A DNA stretch of 64,000 nt, taken from positions 2,857,001 to 2,921,000 of the forward strand of contig NC_037088.1 in assembly GCF_002994745.2 (NCBI RefSeq). The letters run 5' to 3'. Made by a program: the position numbers and the translations under genes. Within the stretch, counting starts at the first letter, position 1; every line of letters starts with the position of its first letter. Source of the DNA: Rosa chinensis (lineage: Eukaryota > Streptophyta > Magnoliopsida > Rosales > Rosaceae). The notes under the pieces were generated by a model, which did no database searches, was not told where the DNA came from, and was given only the letters and a program-made list of their open reading frames with translations. This document shows positions 1 through 10,820 of the stretch, piece by piece.

Positions 1-571
1 CAGGTCGGGTCAACTTGTTGCACGGGTTGACCCGGGTTCGACTTGACTGCAGACGATTGCAGACGCCGATCTGGACAGAGGAAGCGGACGCCGGTCGGAA
101 AGAGAAAGCCGATCTGGACAAAGGAAGCAGACGCCGGTCGGAAAGAGAGAGCCGATGTCGGTCTGGTACTTGATCAATGGGTGACGCCGGAAACACGAAA
201 CGATGCCGGAGATTGAAAGGAACGATCGGATTGGGTGCAGAAGACTGGACAATGACGCTGCAGGTCGTTCTCGGATGCCCGCCGGACAGAAACAGGTACG
301 GCGTCGATCTGGGCAAGCGACGGCGACTCTGGACAGAAACAGAGGCGCGGAGTCGATCTGGGTAGAGGAGAGCGATCTGTTTTGACCCGATGGACCCGGT
401 CTGACTTGATCTGGAACTGACAAAGGTCGGTCTCTAAGAGACGAAGACCCCTTTGGATAAAAGGTAGAGAATGACGAAGACAACCCTAGCAAAGGGGTTT
501 GATTCTGTATTAATTCCTCGGATTGAGGAAAAAATTGGACAACTAAGGAGACAAAGTCCTTTCGGATCTTT

Positions 572-583
572 GCTCTGATACTA
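572..583 (-). promoter_or_regulatory. tRNA-iMet-type primer binding site
   Basis: Minus-strand TAGTATCAGAGC differs at one base from the canonical TGGTATCAGAGC found next to copia 5' LTRs. It sits directly inside the proposed LTR, which fixes the orientation of the element. Confidence 0.55.
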
Positions 584-584
584 G

Positions 585-777
585 GTCAAATAGAATAAGA
601 TTGAGAATGAATTTTCTGATATCTATTACACCCATTCTGTGGTGTACATAAACAGATTACAACCGTACTACAACTATTGTGTACTACTGTACTACACAAC
701 ATATATAAGGTAAGTAGTTACAACAATATATTCCCTTGTAGTCTATTCCTAATAGGGAACGATGACTCACACTAACA
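585..777 (-). repeat. Probable 5' LTR (about 193 bp) of the copia-like element
   Basis: On the minus strand it begins TGTTAGTGTGAGTC, a start common in plant copia LTRs, and ends just before the primer-binding-like site. The inner boundary is uncertain by a few bases because no clear CA end is present. The five bases outside the start (GTAGA) would be one half of the TSD. Confidence 0.5.
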
Positions 778-924
778 TCTACCACTAGTGAGACCTTTAA
801 GAGATGGATCAGAAAGAGTTGCATCATCACCATCATCATCAGATTCAAGAAAGATAGCTTTAGAAAAGGGTAACTTTGAAAAAGGAGGCATATCAAGTAC
901 AGGTTCTCGGTTGTCAGCATTCAT
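778..924 (-). pseudogene. Coding-like fragment cut by the copia-like insertion
   Basis: From an ATG at 924 the minus strand is open for 49 codons up to the copia-like LTR at 777. The peptide begins MNADNREPVLDMPPF and has an acidic stretch (LESDDDGDDATLSD), so its composition is protein-like rather than random. I do not recognise the family. It may be an N-terminal exon of a gene interrupted by the retrotransposon; the continuation lies off the window. Chance openness is possible at this length. Confidence 0.3.
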
Positions 925-987
925 ATTAAGCCCCTATCTAAGAGGAGAGGCCAGATCAGTAGCTCCACTTGCAGCTTGTTTAAAAGA

Positions 988-1163
988 AGGGGAAAAAATA
1001 CAAACAGTACCCAACCTATGGCCGACTCCGAATTTCTGTACCCAAGTTTCCAAAACTATCACAATGGTATCCAGGTTATCTAGCCCGACCCAACATATGT
1101 ACCTACTGTCTATGACGATGTTAATTGTTATGCTAGGTGACATAATTTCAGGGACATTTTAGT
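988..1163 (+). repeat. Dispersed ~175-bp repeat, copy 1
   Basis: This stretch matches the reverse complement of about 10456-10635 over nearly its whole length, including the shared phrases CAAACAGTACCCAACCTATG and CCCGACCCAACATATGTACC. The two copies are inverted relative to each other and about 9.4 kb apart. There is no TIR, poly-A tail or coding content, so the class is unknown. Confidence 0.75.
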
Positions 1164-2099
1164 CCTTTCATACCTTAATCTTAGTTTTTAATTTTTATTA
1201 GTATTTTTTTTAACTGAATTTTTTTTATTAGTTATGTATTTACTTATAAAGGAATATTAGGCCTTCATTTCCACCCACTCTAAGATTCTACGGCTAGAAA
1301 AATAAAACCATAATTTTTGGCTTTCTAATCCATTTTCTCTTTCTTTGCCAAAAGAAATCCATTTCTCTTCATATTCTCTATCCCTTCTGAAACCAGAAGC
1401 CTACCTCTCCGTCATAACCACCGCCACACTAGGCCAATAACGTCAATATACAACACTTTTTACACAACGAATTTTTTTTTTATGTTGTGTGATGAAGGAA
1501 AGTGAATCATACAACACGTTTAAGAAACTTTCGTCGTATAAGGCTATTAAAATTCAAAAGTTTTTAGCTAGAAACTCATTGCACAACACTTAGAAGAAAG
1601 GTTTGTTGTGTGAATGGAAAAAAAATAAGCGGCACATTTCCCTCCTACTTCTGCTCAAACTTCCCTCATGTATAGTACAACAGTCTGCTTGTATCTATTG
1701 TATGAGTGTAGCATGCAAAATGTCACACAACAGTTTTTTACTTTGTGTTGTCCAAATGACGAAGATATATTGGGAAGGTTTGGATGTGCCCCAAAATGTC
1801 ATTCATTCCCCCCAAAGCGAACAAATTTTGATTAAAATGTAGGCTACATACATGCACTCCTACAGCGAAATTACTTATTTGTGTTGTCTGAATGAAAAAC
1901 ACCAATTTCTAGCCCCAAAAGTGATATTTTGATTGCACATAAACAAGAATTTTCCCTCTTTGCTCCCTCAGCTCAAATTTAAATATGTAAATAATCAGAC
2001 AACATAACTTGATTTATGTGTTGTCTGAGTCGGGGACACGAAATAATGCGCGCCTTGGACAAATTAATTAGGGCTATCTAGCTACAGACCATCTCTATT

Positions 2100-5000
2100 C
2101 TGAGTATTATCTCACTCCCACTTTGGGCTTCAAGCTGTTTCAAGTTTTCAACACTCGGACAAAAACTCCCTTTTCTTCGAGCCAGCACCAAACTCTCCCT
2201 CTTCAGAATTTTCTTCGAGCCAAACAGCCGTCACTCACCCAATACTGAAATCAGTCTCCCCAATACCAGAAGGGAAATCTTCGATTGGGAATCCGGGTCT
2301 TCAATTTGGATTAGTAGGTTAGGGTTCTTCAATTGGAAACCCGATTAAGTCACTCTCTCTTTCTCGCTCATATTCTCCTGCGCGACACCAACACCTTGTC
2401 TTCTTCTCTATAACAAGCATTGTTTCTCACCTCCTCTCTCACCTTCTTCACCTCTACAACTACCATGGAGGAGAGAGAAAGCACACATATGATAATCGAG
2501 GAGAGAGAAAACAGATCTGGGATTTCTTTCTCCTCCATTGCTAACGATGCTGGGTATAGGTAGAGCTCCTGTAGTGGAACCTCTCTTTTCGATCACCAAG
2601 TTCTCTCTTGGCCTCACTGTAATCTCTCTTTTCGATCTGTTCATTTTCAAATCTTCAAATTTGTGGGTTATTCTCTAGTTTAAAGAAGGTTATTAGCGGC
2701 AGTGGCAGTGAAAAAATACCACCGCCTCCACCGTCGCCCGGTTCGCCACCGTCACCGTCATCTATGTTGTGTGCACCAGGTTTCCTTGAGGTAGACTCAG
2801 ATTCTGAAATGGCTTCCATTTTTGTATTTCAAGCATTGAAATTAGGGATTTCTTAATTCCATGGATTTTGTTTCAGTATCAAATGCTTGTTTTATGAACC
2901 GACTCTGTATTATATATTGAATTTAGGGATTTCTTGATTCTTTGGTTTCATGAACGGTAAACTATACTATATGATTGTTATGAACTTTGTATATGGAGAC
3001 TTGAAGAAAATTGTGTTAGATGTCATGGTTGTACTAATTATCGCTATTATTTGGTTCTGAGTTTTATGTGTTCCTGATTTCCAAGGGTTTATGGGTCTGG
3101 TGGCTCTTAAGTTTCCTTTATGTTTAACATGAAGATTTGTGGTTTAAGGAATTTGGTATACCAGCATTCTTCCATTTTCCGATGAATATGATTGGGTTTT
3201 TTATGAAATGGGTTTAAATTTCTTCAGCTATTTTGCTTTTGACAATTGAAATTAGGGACTTCTCGATACTTAAATTCTAAGGATGTTTGTAAAGAGAAAG
3301 ATTGACCCTCTGTAGTCAATATGATGCTCTTTATGACCCATTTGGACTGCATGCTTCTTCAATTGTATGGAAAGTCATTTCCAGTTCAAGATTTCTACTC
3401 TATACTTGCTAGAAAAGTTCGAAGCTTTAATCAAATTCCCTGACCAGTACTATATTGTGTGTATTTCTTATGAAACTTGAATGTGGAGATTTACTTTATA
3501 ATTATGAATTCTAGTTGGTTCTGAATTTTATGGGCTTTCATAATCTCCAAATTAGGTTGTTTTGGGGGTCTGGTGTTCCTAATTGTGTTTAAGCTCCTAA
3601 CTTTCACCCTCCATACCTTAATTTCAAACTTAATGCTTTGGTGTGTATAATCTGCTGAGCTGCTAGTAGTCGAAATTTTTTGTTGAATGCATTTGATGAT
3701 TTTGTATGATATTGGTAGCATTGATATTTGTCCTTTACACTCTTCTTTTTTGACCTTTACACTCTTCTTCAGGGTCTTCTTCAAGTGAAAGAGACTTTGC
3801 AGAAAGATTTCTGAAGAGAACCAAATAAGGGTGAACTAGCTGAGGCAACAAGTATGAGTGTGGTTTAAGTGAAAAAAACACTTGGGCAATTAAACCTGTA
3901 AATGATATATTAGATTAGCTTTCGGCTAATTTTGGGTTTCAGGTAAACTATGCTTTAAGTGCCTTTCATTTCACTTGTCTTCTTTTTTTATTCTCACTCA
4001 CATATGAGACTTGCATAGGTATGCTAAACGCATTTAGGCTTTGAGCACCATGTTTACGTTGCTAAAAGGATTCGTCTTGATTTCAGGATATTTGCTAGTA
4101 CTAGCCAGGTTACCACTAGAATTGATAATGTACTGTGGACAGTCCTATGACTGTTAATGGACAATGACTCTTGTTCTTCTAGATAGTTGATAGATACTTA
4201 ACAAAAACATAAAATAATTCTCCGAAGGGAATTCTAGTGCAATATCCATACTTGGAATATAGAAGGAAGGCTTTCATTCCTAAGTCAACGATCATTTGCC
4301 ATGATGCTCTCTTGTGTCATGCAACTCTTTTGAATTGTTTCAAAATTATTAAATTACTTTCAACTTCTATGCTTACATTTGTTGATCCAATCAACTTGGA
4401 CAACCTCGATCTTATAGCTCTTTTTCATTTGTTCAAGGATCTCATAGCTCTATGACTGGCAACTTGGTTCTCACAGCACCAAATTTTTGGTTTCACGGAG
4501 CCCATTCTACACTACAAATTGGGATAGAGTCTTAGTTATATTGAAATATTATAGATCCCAGTCTTAGTTGTATGGAAGGATACTAGAAGGTTACATATAT
4601 ACACACTGATATCATAATTAACTTAGATTGAAATATTAAGTTACTCAATAGACTATATTACATTCCTAACTAAATTTAATTAGCAATGCCTAAGTACTTG
4701 TAGTGCTGGAAAACTGCTAACTGCATTTTTCAAAAACTTTCATAAGAGCAACATTATTCTAGTATATATTTATTTAAAAAAGGAAAGCAGAATCTGGTTT
4801 CACAATTCATTTTTGTCTAATCTGTTTTACCTTTTCTTTTTGTGTTATGATTGCATAAAATCCATGTTCTTCCTCAACCCAAAATTTATATCTCAGCATT
4901 AATATTTACACACACGAGAGAGTGTTCTGTATAGCATATCTTTTATACAGAACTTTTTTGTATTATGTTCATAGTGCTTTCGAATCCAAAAAATCAATTG

Positions 5001-5400
5001 GCTTTAAGTTCATAGTTGTCTTATGAACATCACCATTCTTGGCACTTGATTGGGATTTTACTTTGCAATTTTTTGGTTGTTCTCAATTTTTATTTGTTTA
5101 ATTCTAAATTTACCTGGCGTGACTATATATCCAGGTATACTCTTATCAGATCTAGATTCCAAGGGATATTTTGACTTATTAATTAAGGTATGCTATCAAG
5201 GCGTGACTATACTTCATGTTTCTTTCCTTTTATTGGAACTGTATGTTGGTGTGTCCAGAAGGGAAAATGAGCTAGCATTTTGCAAGCTTAAAACCATGAG
5301 ATGCAGTTGAAGTGAAGGGGTAACCTATATTTACCAGTGGCAATGATAGGTAGAGGTTACACTCTGAGTTGTCTTATAATGAGGTGTATCTTTTCTTGCA
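2100..5400 (+). other. Interior of CACTA copy 1: leader-like and intron-like DNA
   Basis: Sequence from about 2160 to 2780 is CT-rich and leader-like, with an ATG at 2464 followed only by a short frame. From 2780 to 5400 it is T-rich, as plant introns are. A possible splice acceptor at about 3778 precedes a short open stretch. No protein family is recognisable here. It most likely represents the 5' part of the captured gene whose exon-like pieces follow at 5402-5938. Confidence 0.35.
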
Positions 5401-5401
5401 G

Positions 5402-5938
5402 ACCCATTGAAAAGCTGAGATATGTTCCCAACATGAAGAAGCATATTAGCATGGTAAGAGCATCTGTTGATTGTTGTTACTAAATATTGATTGTTATTAC
5501 TACTTTGTGAACTAGATGGTTTTTGAACCAGATTATGAGGTATCCTGTTTTTTAATTGCTATTGTCCAATTATCATTTCCTTTTTTCTGACCAAAAGGAT
5601 ATCCATATCTTGACTACTTATAAAGGTTATGATGATCCAATCTTGGTCACATCTCTCAAGTGTAATTTCTTTTCTTTCATCCAGATTGCAGGTGGTTCTT
5701 GTATTACTTCAATTCTTCAAGTCATTGACGCTATACTTCAAAATCTTGTTGAGACAACAAGGTGAGTCTTAACTGGTATTTTACTATATCTTCTTTTTGG
5801 TATTCGTTCTTGTGTTCAATCAGACCACTTTTGGTAACTGTGAGGGTTTTGGTGTTTAGGGCCAGCGATAAGTGTCAGAAGGAGAAGAGAAAGCATGCAC
5901 TTATGCAGCATTTTCAAAGGAGCAAGCTAGTGCGCTAG
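5402..5938 (+). pseudogene. Captured exon-like pieces, including an NF-YB histone-fold exon
   Basis: Three exon-like blocks lie between good splice signals: 5402-5453 (after TTGCAG, before GTAAGAG; PIEKLRYVPNMKKHISM), 5685-5761 (after ATCCAG, before GTGAGT; starts IAGGSCITSILQ) and from 5860 (after GTTTAG). The third encodes ASDKCQKEKRK, a near-invariant peptide of the NF-YB (CCAAT-binding, HAP3) histone fold that is a short separate exon in several plant NF-YB genes. It then departs from the family, which would continue TINGDDLLWAM, and reaches a stop at 5936. The first two blocks are not recognised. This is inferred to be a transduplicated, chimeric gene fragment carried by the CACTA; no complete histone fold remains. 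Confidence 0.55.
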
Positions 5939-6719
5939 TGTTGCCCACTGCCACATTTATCAATTCGTCCTGAGAAATGCATTAGTTTCATCATCAACTT
6001 TTGATGTTCAAGTAGATAGGGCATGTACTAGGATGCTTTTCTTATTTTAATGTTGGCTTGGATGGTTGGGAAATACTCTCTTTTTACATTTGACGTTTAA
6101 AGTATGAGTTGGATTACTCATTTGATGGTTTTACAATATGGCTTCTTTCCAATTGATCACTGTTCATTAGGTCAAAATGGAGCACCATTAGCAATGCATA
6201 AAATGCAGGCAACGAATATTGTCATACAACAGATTTTATATGTCAATGTTAGGTTGTCTCAATTCATTAAATCTGGGTACCCACACAATGCATTCTTATA
6301 TATCACACAATGGTTTTACCAAAAATGTGTCTTCTCAATTACACTCACACAACTGTAAAAATAGAAAGACGATGTCTAAAACTAAGCTACACAACAACTA
6401 TAGTCTATAACTGAAGTGGGACGACAAATCAGAAGACGGTGAACATCAAAAAAACGTTGTCTGAAAATGCTTTCCAACAACAGCTTGAAAAAGATTCTGT
6501 TGTCTGACCCTTGCACTTGCCATGGGTTGCATGGCTGCGCAGCAGCTCTGCCTAACATCTGCCGAGGGAAGGCACAACACTGATAACAAAATAAGTGTTG
6601 ACTGTTTGTGTTTCATACAACGGATTTCCACCGTTGTGCCATTTTTCATCACACAACGGAGATCGTCCAAATCACACAACGATTTTGGTCCGTTGTCTGT
6701 TAGCTTTTTTGGCCTAGTG

Positions 6720-6903
6720 CCACCGCCACCTCATCAAAATCTCTTTACAACCCCAGAAGAAAAGAAGATGCATCCCCACAGATCCATTCATAATTCTATT
6801 GGAATTTTTATCTTGATTGAGAGAGAGAGAGGGAGAGAACAAATCGGAGAGAGAGTGAAAGAGAGGCAGAGATGCAGAGAAAGGAAGAGAGCAAAGGGAC
6901 TTG
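6720..6903 (+). other. GA-rich leader-like sequence, related to 9900-9970
   Basis: After the CACTA TSD comes CT- then GA-rich sequence resembling a plant 5' leader. The stretch around 6830-6902 (GAGAACAAATC, then AGGAAGAGAGCAAAGGGACT) recurs at about 9920-9970 directly upstream of the Cgr1-like retrocopy. The two stretches look like duplicate copies of one leader. Confidence 0.5.
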
Positions 6904-7194
6904 CTACTGATCCCAGTAAATTATCATCTCCTGCTTTTGCAGTCTTAACTTCATTGTGCTTATTATTAGAGACTGCAATTTGCTCAGCCCTTTCAAAGAA
7001 CTTTGTTGTCTACTTGATTCACCATTCAACTTAACTAAAGATTTATCCGTAACAAAATCTATCGAACCAAACTGCAATACGTTTGTTTCCACTGGCATTT
7101 CACCCTTCACAGGGGACGACTTCCCCGGTGATTGCTTTAGAAGCAATGACTTGGTCTGATCTTCAGAGAATGACCCAAATATGAATAGCTGCAA
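6904..7194 (-). pseudogene. Gene fragment, possibly N-terminus of a UBP24-like deubiquitinase
   Basis: On the minus strand, after an acceptor-like TTGGTTGCAG at about 7195, an open frame reads LFIFGSFSEDQTKSLL and later VLQFGSIDFVTDKSLVKLNG, before drifting into non-coding sequence near 6950. Paired FGSF and QFGS motifs resemble what I recall of the plant ubiquitin C-terminal hydrolase 24 N-terminal region; this is from memory and unverified. Only one exon-sized piece is visible, with no catalytic domain, so it is at best a fragment. It lies between a CACTA and a solo LTR. Confidence 0.35.
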
Positions 7195-7270
7195 CCAAGG
7201 AAGAAACACTGAAGTAAAATTCCACAATGATCCCAACGATCCGAACCACATAACCAATATCAACTGTACA

Positions 7271-9853
7271 TGACAGGCTCCGAAGTGGCCCCGCGGGACC
7301 CACCTTTAAAGAAGGTTTACCAAAAATTTCGGCATAACCTCCCTTAAAAATGGGTAACCCAAAACCTGTAGAATTTCAATTTCACTTCTAAACAACCCTC
7401 CCAAAAACTCCTGGAGCCACCCTGCTCCCAAAACCGCACAACTTCACAATTTAGAGTACCAAATTATCCAAATAACTCAAATTACAACCAAGTCATAGGT
7501 TACAATATTAGTACAAAATACTCAAGGTTATCAGAGCAACCTAGAACCAAAAGAAATAACGATACACAAAGTAGGTTAGCAAGTAACCTATGAGGGATAG
7601 ATGACAGCGGTGGTGCTAAGCCTCAACTCCTAAAGCCGAACAGCTACACTGCGAACTGGGCATTTGAAACCGAAGGGCCCAGGGGAAAGTACATAAAAAC
7701 GTTAGCGTGAGTGGACAAAAATAAACAATTTCAAATAAAAGGGATTTTATACTTTCCCACATTTATTTCTCTAAAAACTTCCGATGCATGCAATGATTAA
7801 TGACAAATAAACAAGAGGAGTTCCACTCATGAAAACCGACTAGCCCCGCTAGTCACATACGATTTAAAAGAAAAAGTTGGAACTCCGATACTTACGGAAA
7901 ATAAGACCAGCCCCGCTGGTTAAACAAAAATCGAGCTAGCCCCGCTAGCTAAGTAGTAAAGTGAGTAGGGGAAAGCGATAGCCATACGAGTGAGCCTCCC
8001 AGCTCGGGTGATAGCCTCCCAGGCTAAAGTACTCCCATTACTCCCGTAATATACCCTTACGCCACTAAGTGTAGCGATAGGATACTGGGCTTCAGAATTA
8101 CTGTCACAGAGACAGTAACCAGCGCCACAAAGGCGGAGGGCTTCGGTGATCCCATCACCTCGCCACGAAGGCGGAAGATCAATGCTAGCAATGATAAGTC
8201 ACCCAAAGTATGGCAAAAGAAAATCCGAAAACCTCATAAATCCATAAAACTTCCCCAACTTGTAAAAGAATTTCCCATGACGTGTCCCACACGCCAAGAT
8301 AATCTCATCAACAAAATTAAATAGGATATAAATAAGTATAAGGATTAACTTCATCAAAATATCATTAAAATCACAATTCACCGATTATAAATAAAGTATA
8401 AATAGTATAAATCCGGAAATCACATCGGAAATAAATAAATAAAAGAGGATAAGCGTAATCCAATGACATGACCCCGCACGCCATAAAATCTCCAAGTAAA
8501 TTAATTAACCAAAACCGTTTCCGAAAATAACCGTATGCTCAAGAAGGTAAATGGATAAATAAAATAATCAACTCGGAAGCAAATAAATATATATGCATGC
8601 ATCAATCTTTAAAAATAAAAGTCCACTTACTATATACGGCTAACGTGGTATCCAAGCGTAAGGATCCTCGTCGAGCGATAGGTCGGTATCACGTCCTGTA
8701 CACAATTATAATCCGTAAACAACAATTTGATAACTATTTACGATAATCAATAATTAATCTCAAGACCCATAACCTCAACTTCTCCAATCCTCTTCCACAC
8801 CCGATCAAACTTCACCAATCCTTACCAAACTTCACCATTAATATCCATCCGTCGATTAATGTATTCCATATCGGAACAAGGGAAATCCGAAGGTCGGATT
8901 CCCACAATTCAACAACCGAAACTCCCAAACTTCGGAAATTCATAATCCATGTCAAACTTCTCCCAAACTTAACCAAAATCACATAATTAACCTCTACAAC
9001 AATTATGCAATTTAAAGGGCTAAAACTGAAATTAAAACACTGGCCACTACCTCCGATGGCCACCATATTTTGACAGTAGCACCTACTCAACACACTGATC
9101 GATTCTCTCAACTACAACACAACCCAATTTTACCTCGAAGTGGTCGAATCAAGCCGGTGAAAATTTTCCAGAAAAGCTCAAGAACCCTAGAATCGGGTTC
9201 GATCGATTCGACCTCTACACTGCAAATTGAGAAGCAAGACCTTAGGCAAAATAATCTCCTGCAAAAACCGAACCTTCGATGTGAATATGGTGGCCGGAGG
9301 TGGCCGGAATGGCCGGAAATCGGCAAAACCCCAAAACTGCAACCGTTACCTTCCCAGCGTGAAATCGAGCTTTTCCGGCCAAGTCGTCGAAAACTAAGGG
9401 CACCAGCGTGACCAGGGGGAGGAGGCGACCCTGTGGTGGCTGGCTTTCTGCCGGGTGATGGCCGGACGGTGGCCAATCGAAGGGAAGAAGGATTTCCCGA
9501 AGAAGAAAGAGGGGAAAATCGGGGGAGAGGAGAGAGAAAGGTGGGTTTCCGGTTTTGGAAACCTACCACAGTAATTTTCCTTATATATATAATTTTCATA
9601 CCATGAATAGTAACTTTCTTAAATCACTCATAACTTTCGCACACGAACTCCGATTTTTACGTACCACATATGCACGAGCTCGGTTTAACGTCCTCTACAA
9701 CTTTCATGAAGGAAATTTTCTCAAATTTTGACCCGAACAAAAAGTTGACTTTTAGGGCCACTAAACGTACTGAAACGATAGTAAAAGTGAAAATAAAGGT
9801 CGTTTACCGTCCAAATGTCTAGTAAACGGGTAATTGAGATACGGGACGTTACA
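7271..9853 (-). mobile_element. Solo LTR A (2.6 kb), TSD GTACA
   Basis: On the minus strand it starts TGTAACGTCCCG and ends GAGCCTGTCA, the TG...CA ends of an LTR. GTACA stands on both sides (7266-7270 and 9854-9858), a perfect 5-bp TSD. A second member of the family lies at 34274-36746 with the same ends. A minus-strand TATA box (ATATATATAA, 9581-9590) sits about 265 bp inside the start, as a U3 promoter would. There is no internal domain and no partner LTR, so LTR-LTR recombination removed the rest. TGTAACGTCCCG starts are seen in long-LTR Ty3/gypsy elements such as the Tekay/Del group, but the lineage cannot be proven here. Confidence 0.88.
7800..7970. repeat. Cluster of small hairpins inside solo LTR A
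   Basis: CTAGCCCCGCTAG, CCAGCCCCGCTGG and GCTAGCCCCGCTAGC occur within about 110 bases. Each is a 4-6 bp stem around a CCCCG loop. The related LTR B keeps one of these at about 34800. Confidence 0.6.
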
Positions 9854-9889
9854 GTACAAAACATCCCAACAAGATTCTGCAACAAGTCA

Positions 9890-9927
<38 letters not shown>

Positions 9928-10005
9928 AAATCAGAGAGATAGAGAAAGAGAGGAAGAGAGCAAAGGGACTCAAGAATAGGGCTGGGTAAGCCTAGTTTTC
10001 ACTGT
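9854..10005 (+). other. GA microsatellite and leader of the Cgr1-like retrocopy
   Basis: A (GA)n run occupies about 9892-9925. It is followed by a purine-rich leader similar to 6830-6902 and then the ATG at 10006. Confidence 0.6.
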
Positions 10006-10455
10006 ATGGCTTGCACAATCGACTTCCGCTGCCTAGACAAACGCTTCGGCGGCAAAACCTGCAAGCGCAAGCAGAACCCTGAAGCCGCCGCTGACGACCA
10101 AGATGCCGCCATGGAAATCGACGACACCTACCCACCTCCGGCGAAGCGATCTGTGGTGTCCTTCTCGGACAATCCGGACAAACCAGTCGTGATCGCCGGG
10201 AAGGTCTCCGAGCGAAAGTGGAAGCAGCCGAGGAAGCAGAGGTCGTCGGTGGTTCAGGTGAGTCGGAAGGGGACGACGTTCGAGGAGAGGGAGAAGAACA
10301 AGTCGGTGAAGAAGGCATACAAGGAGAGAATGGCGGAGCTAAAGGGGGAGATTAAGAAGAACAAGGAGGAGAAGAGGAGGAAGAGGGAGGAAAGGGAGAA
10401 GAAGAAGAAGGAGAATATTCTTCCGGAGGAGATGATCAAGAGGAACAATACGTAA
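10006..10455 (+). pseudogene. Cgr1-like rRNA-processing protein, shortened intronless copy
   Basis: The 149-codon frame starts MACTIDFRCLDKRFGGKTCK and continues with PPPAKRS and a run of basic, Arg/Lys/Glu-rich coiled coil (about residues 84-138). This matches, from memory, plant proteins of the Cgr1 family, nucleolar factors in 60S ribosomal RNA processing. Family members usually continue after ENIL with a further basic block; here ENIL runs straight into PEEMIKRNNT and a stop, as if an exon or segment had been lost. Absence of introns and a GA-rich leader suggest a retrocopy. The frame is undamaged, so expression cannot be excluded. A dispersed repeat begins directly after the stop. Confidence 0.55.
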
Positions 10456-10635
10456 ATGACAAAAATACCCATCAAATATGCCACGTGGCACACTAGTTAA
10501 CGCCGTCATAGACTGCAGGTACATATGTTGGGTCGGGCTAGATAACCTGGGTACCATTGTGATAGTTTTGGAAATTTGGGTACAAAAATTCGGAGTCGGA
10601 CATAGGTTGGGTACTGTTTGTATTTTTTTCCCTGA
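10456..10635 (-). repeat. Dispersed ~175-bp repeat, copy 2 (inverted relative to copy 1)
   Basis: Its reverse complement aligns with 988-1163 over almost the full length. It starts immediately after the stop codon of the Cgr1-like frame, so it may be part of that transcript's 3' end or an insertion there. Confidence 0.75.
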
Positions 10636-10820
10636 AAGGAAACACCCTCTTTAACAACAGCAGAGGAAGAAGCAACCCAACGAGGCATGAAACCCCGACC
10701 AGATTTACAAGTGACAGGACGCCAATCACCAGCATTAAGGTCATCAAGGGGGTACCCCCAGTTCGAAGCAAGGACATTTCCCAAACCATTTTGATTGTAC
10801 TTTTTTGCGTAAAAAATCAA
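10636..10820 (-). pseudogene. Unidentified coding-like fragment
   Basis: The minus strand is open here and reads protein-like sequence, including GNVLASNWGYPLDDLNAGDW and a Cys/Gly/Arg/Trp-containing segment CKSGRGFMPRW. I do not recognise the family. There is no start in good context, and the frame enters the dispersed repeat at its 3' side, so this is probably a gene scrap. An ~150-bp AT-rich tail separates it from the Mutator-like element. Confidence 0.3.

Larger units (their letters stand above)
1..777 (-). mobile_element. Copia-like LTR retrotransposon, partial (5' end on minus strand)
   Basis: Read on the minus strand, this has the layout of a short-LTR copia element: an LTR that would start TGTTAGTGTGAGTC at 777, a TATA-like stretch near 705-715, and at 572-583 the complement of TAGTATCAGAGC. 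That motif is one base from TGGTATCAGAGC, the initiator-Met tRNA primer site usual in copia elements. Sequence 1-571 would be the leader or start of gag. It is rich in repeated GATCTGGACA and GACGCCGG phrases and encodes no recognisable protein. The element leaves the window on the left, so the other LTR and the TSD cannot be seen. The superfamily is inferred from the primer site only. Confidence 0.55.
1427..6719. mobile_element. CACTA (En/Spm) DNA transposon, 5.3 kb, TSD CCA
   Basis: The left end reads CACTAGGCCAATAACGTC and the right end is the inverse of CACTAGGCCAAAAAAGC, an 11-bp perfect inverted repeat. CCA lies at both 1424-1426 and 6720-6722, the 3-bp TSD expected for CACTA. Subterminal zones (about 1450-2040 and 6200-6710) are packed with short motifs in both orientations around ACAACG, TTGTGTGA and TTGTCTG, the typical transposase-binding layout. 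No transposase was recognised, so it is probably non-autonomous. Its left end is homologous to the inverted right end of the CACTA at 56139-61597, so the two are relatives in opposite orientation. The interior carries exon-like sequence. Confidence 0.92.

Noticed and set aside
10..492. 160-codon minus-strand frame rich in Ser/Arg/Pro
   Set aside because: It has no ATG at its start, repeats short phrases, matches no family I know, and lies in the leader of the copia-like element.
6522..7034. 170-codon plus-strand frame
   Set aside because: It crosses the exact CACTA boundary at 6719/6720 and a GA repeat, so it joins unrelated sequences by chance.
9108..9599. 163-codon minus-strand frame in solo LTR A
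   Set aside because: GC-rich LTR sequence gives chance openness; the related LTR B encodes a different peptide at the same place.
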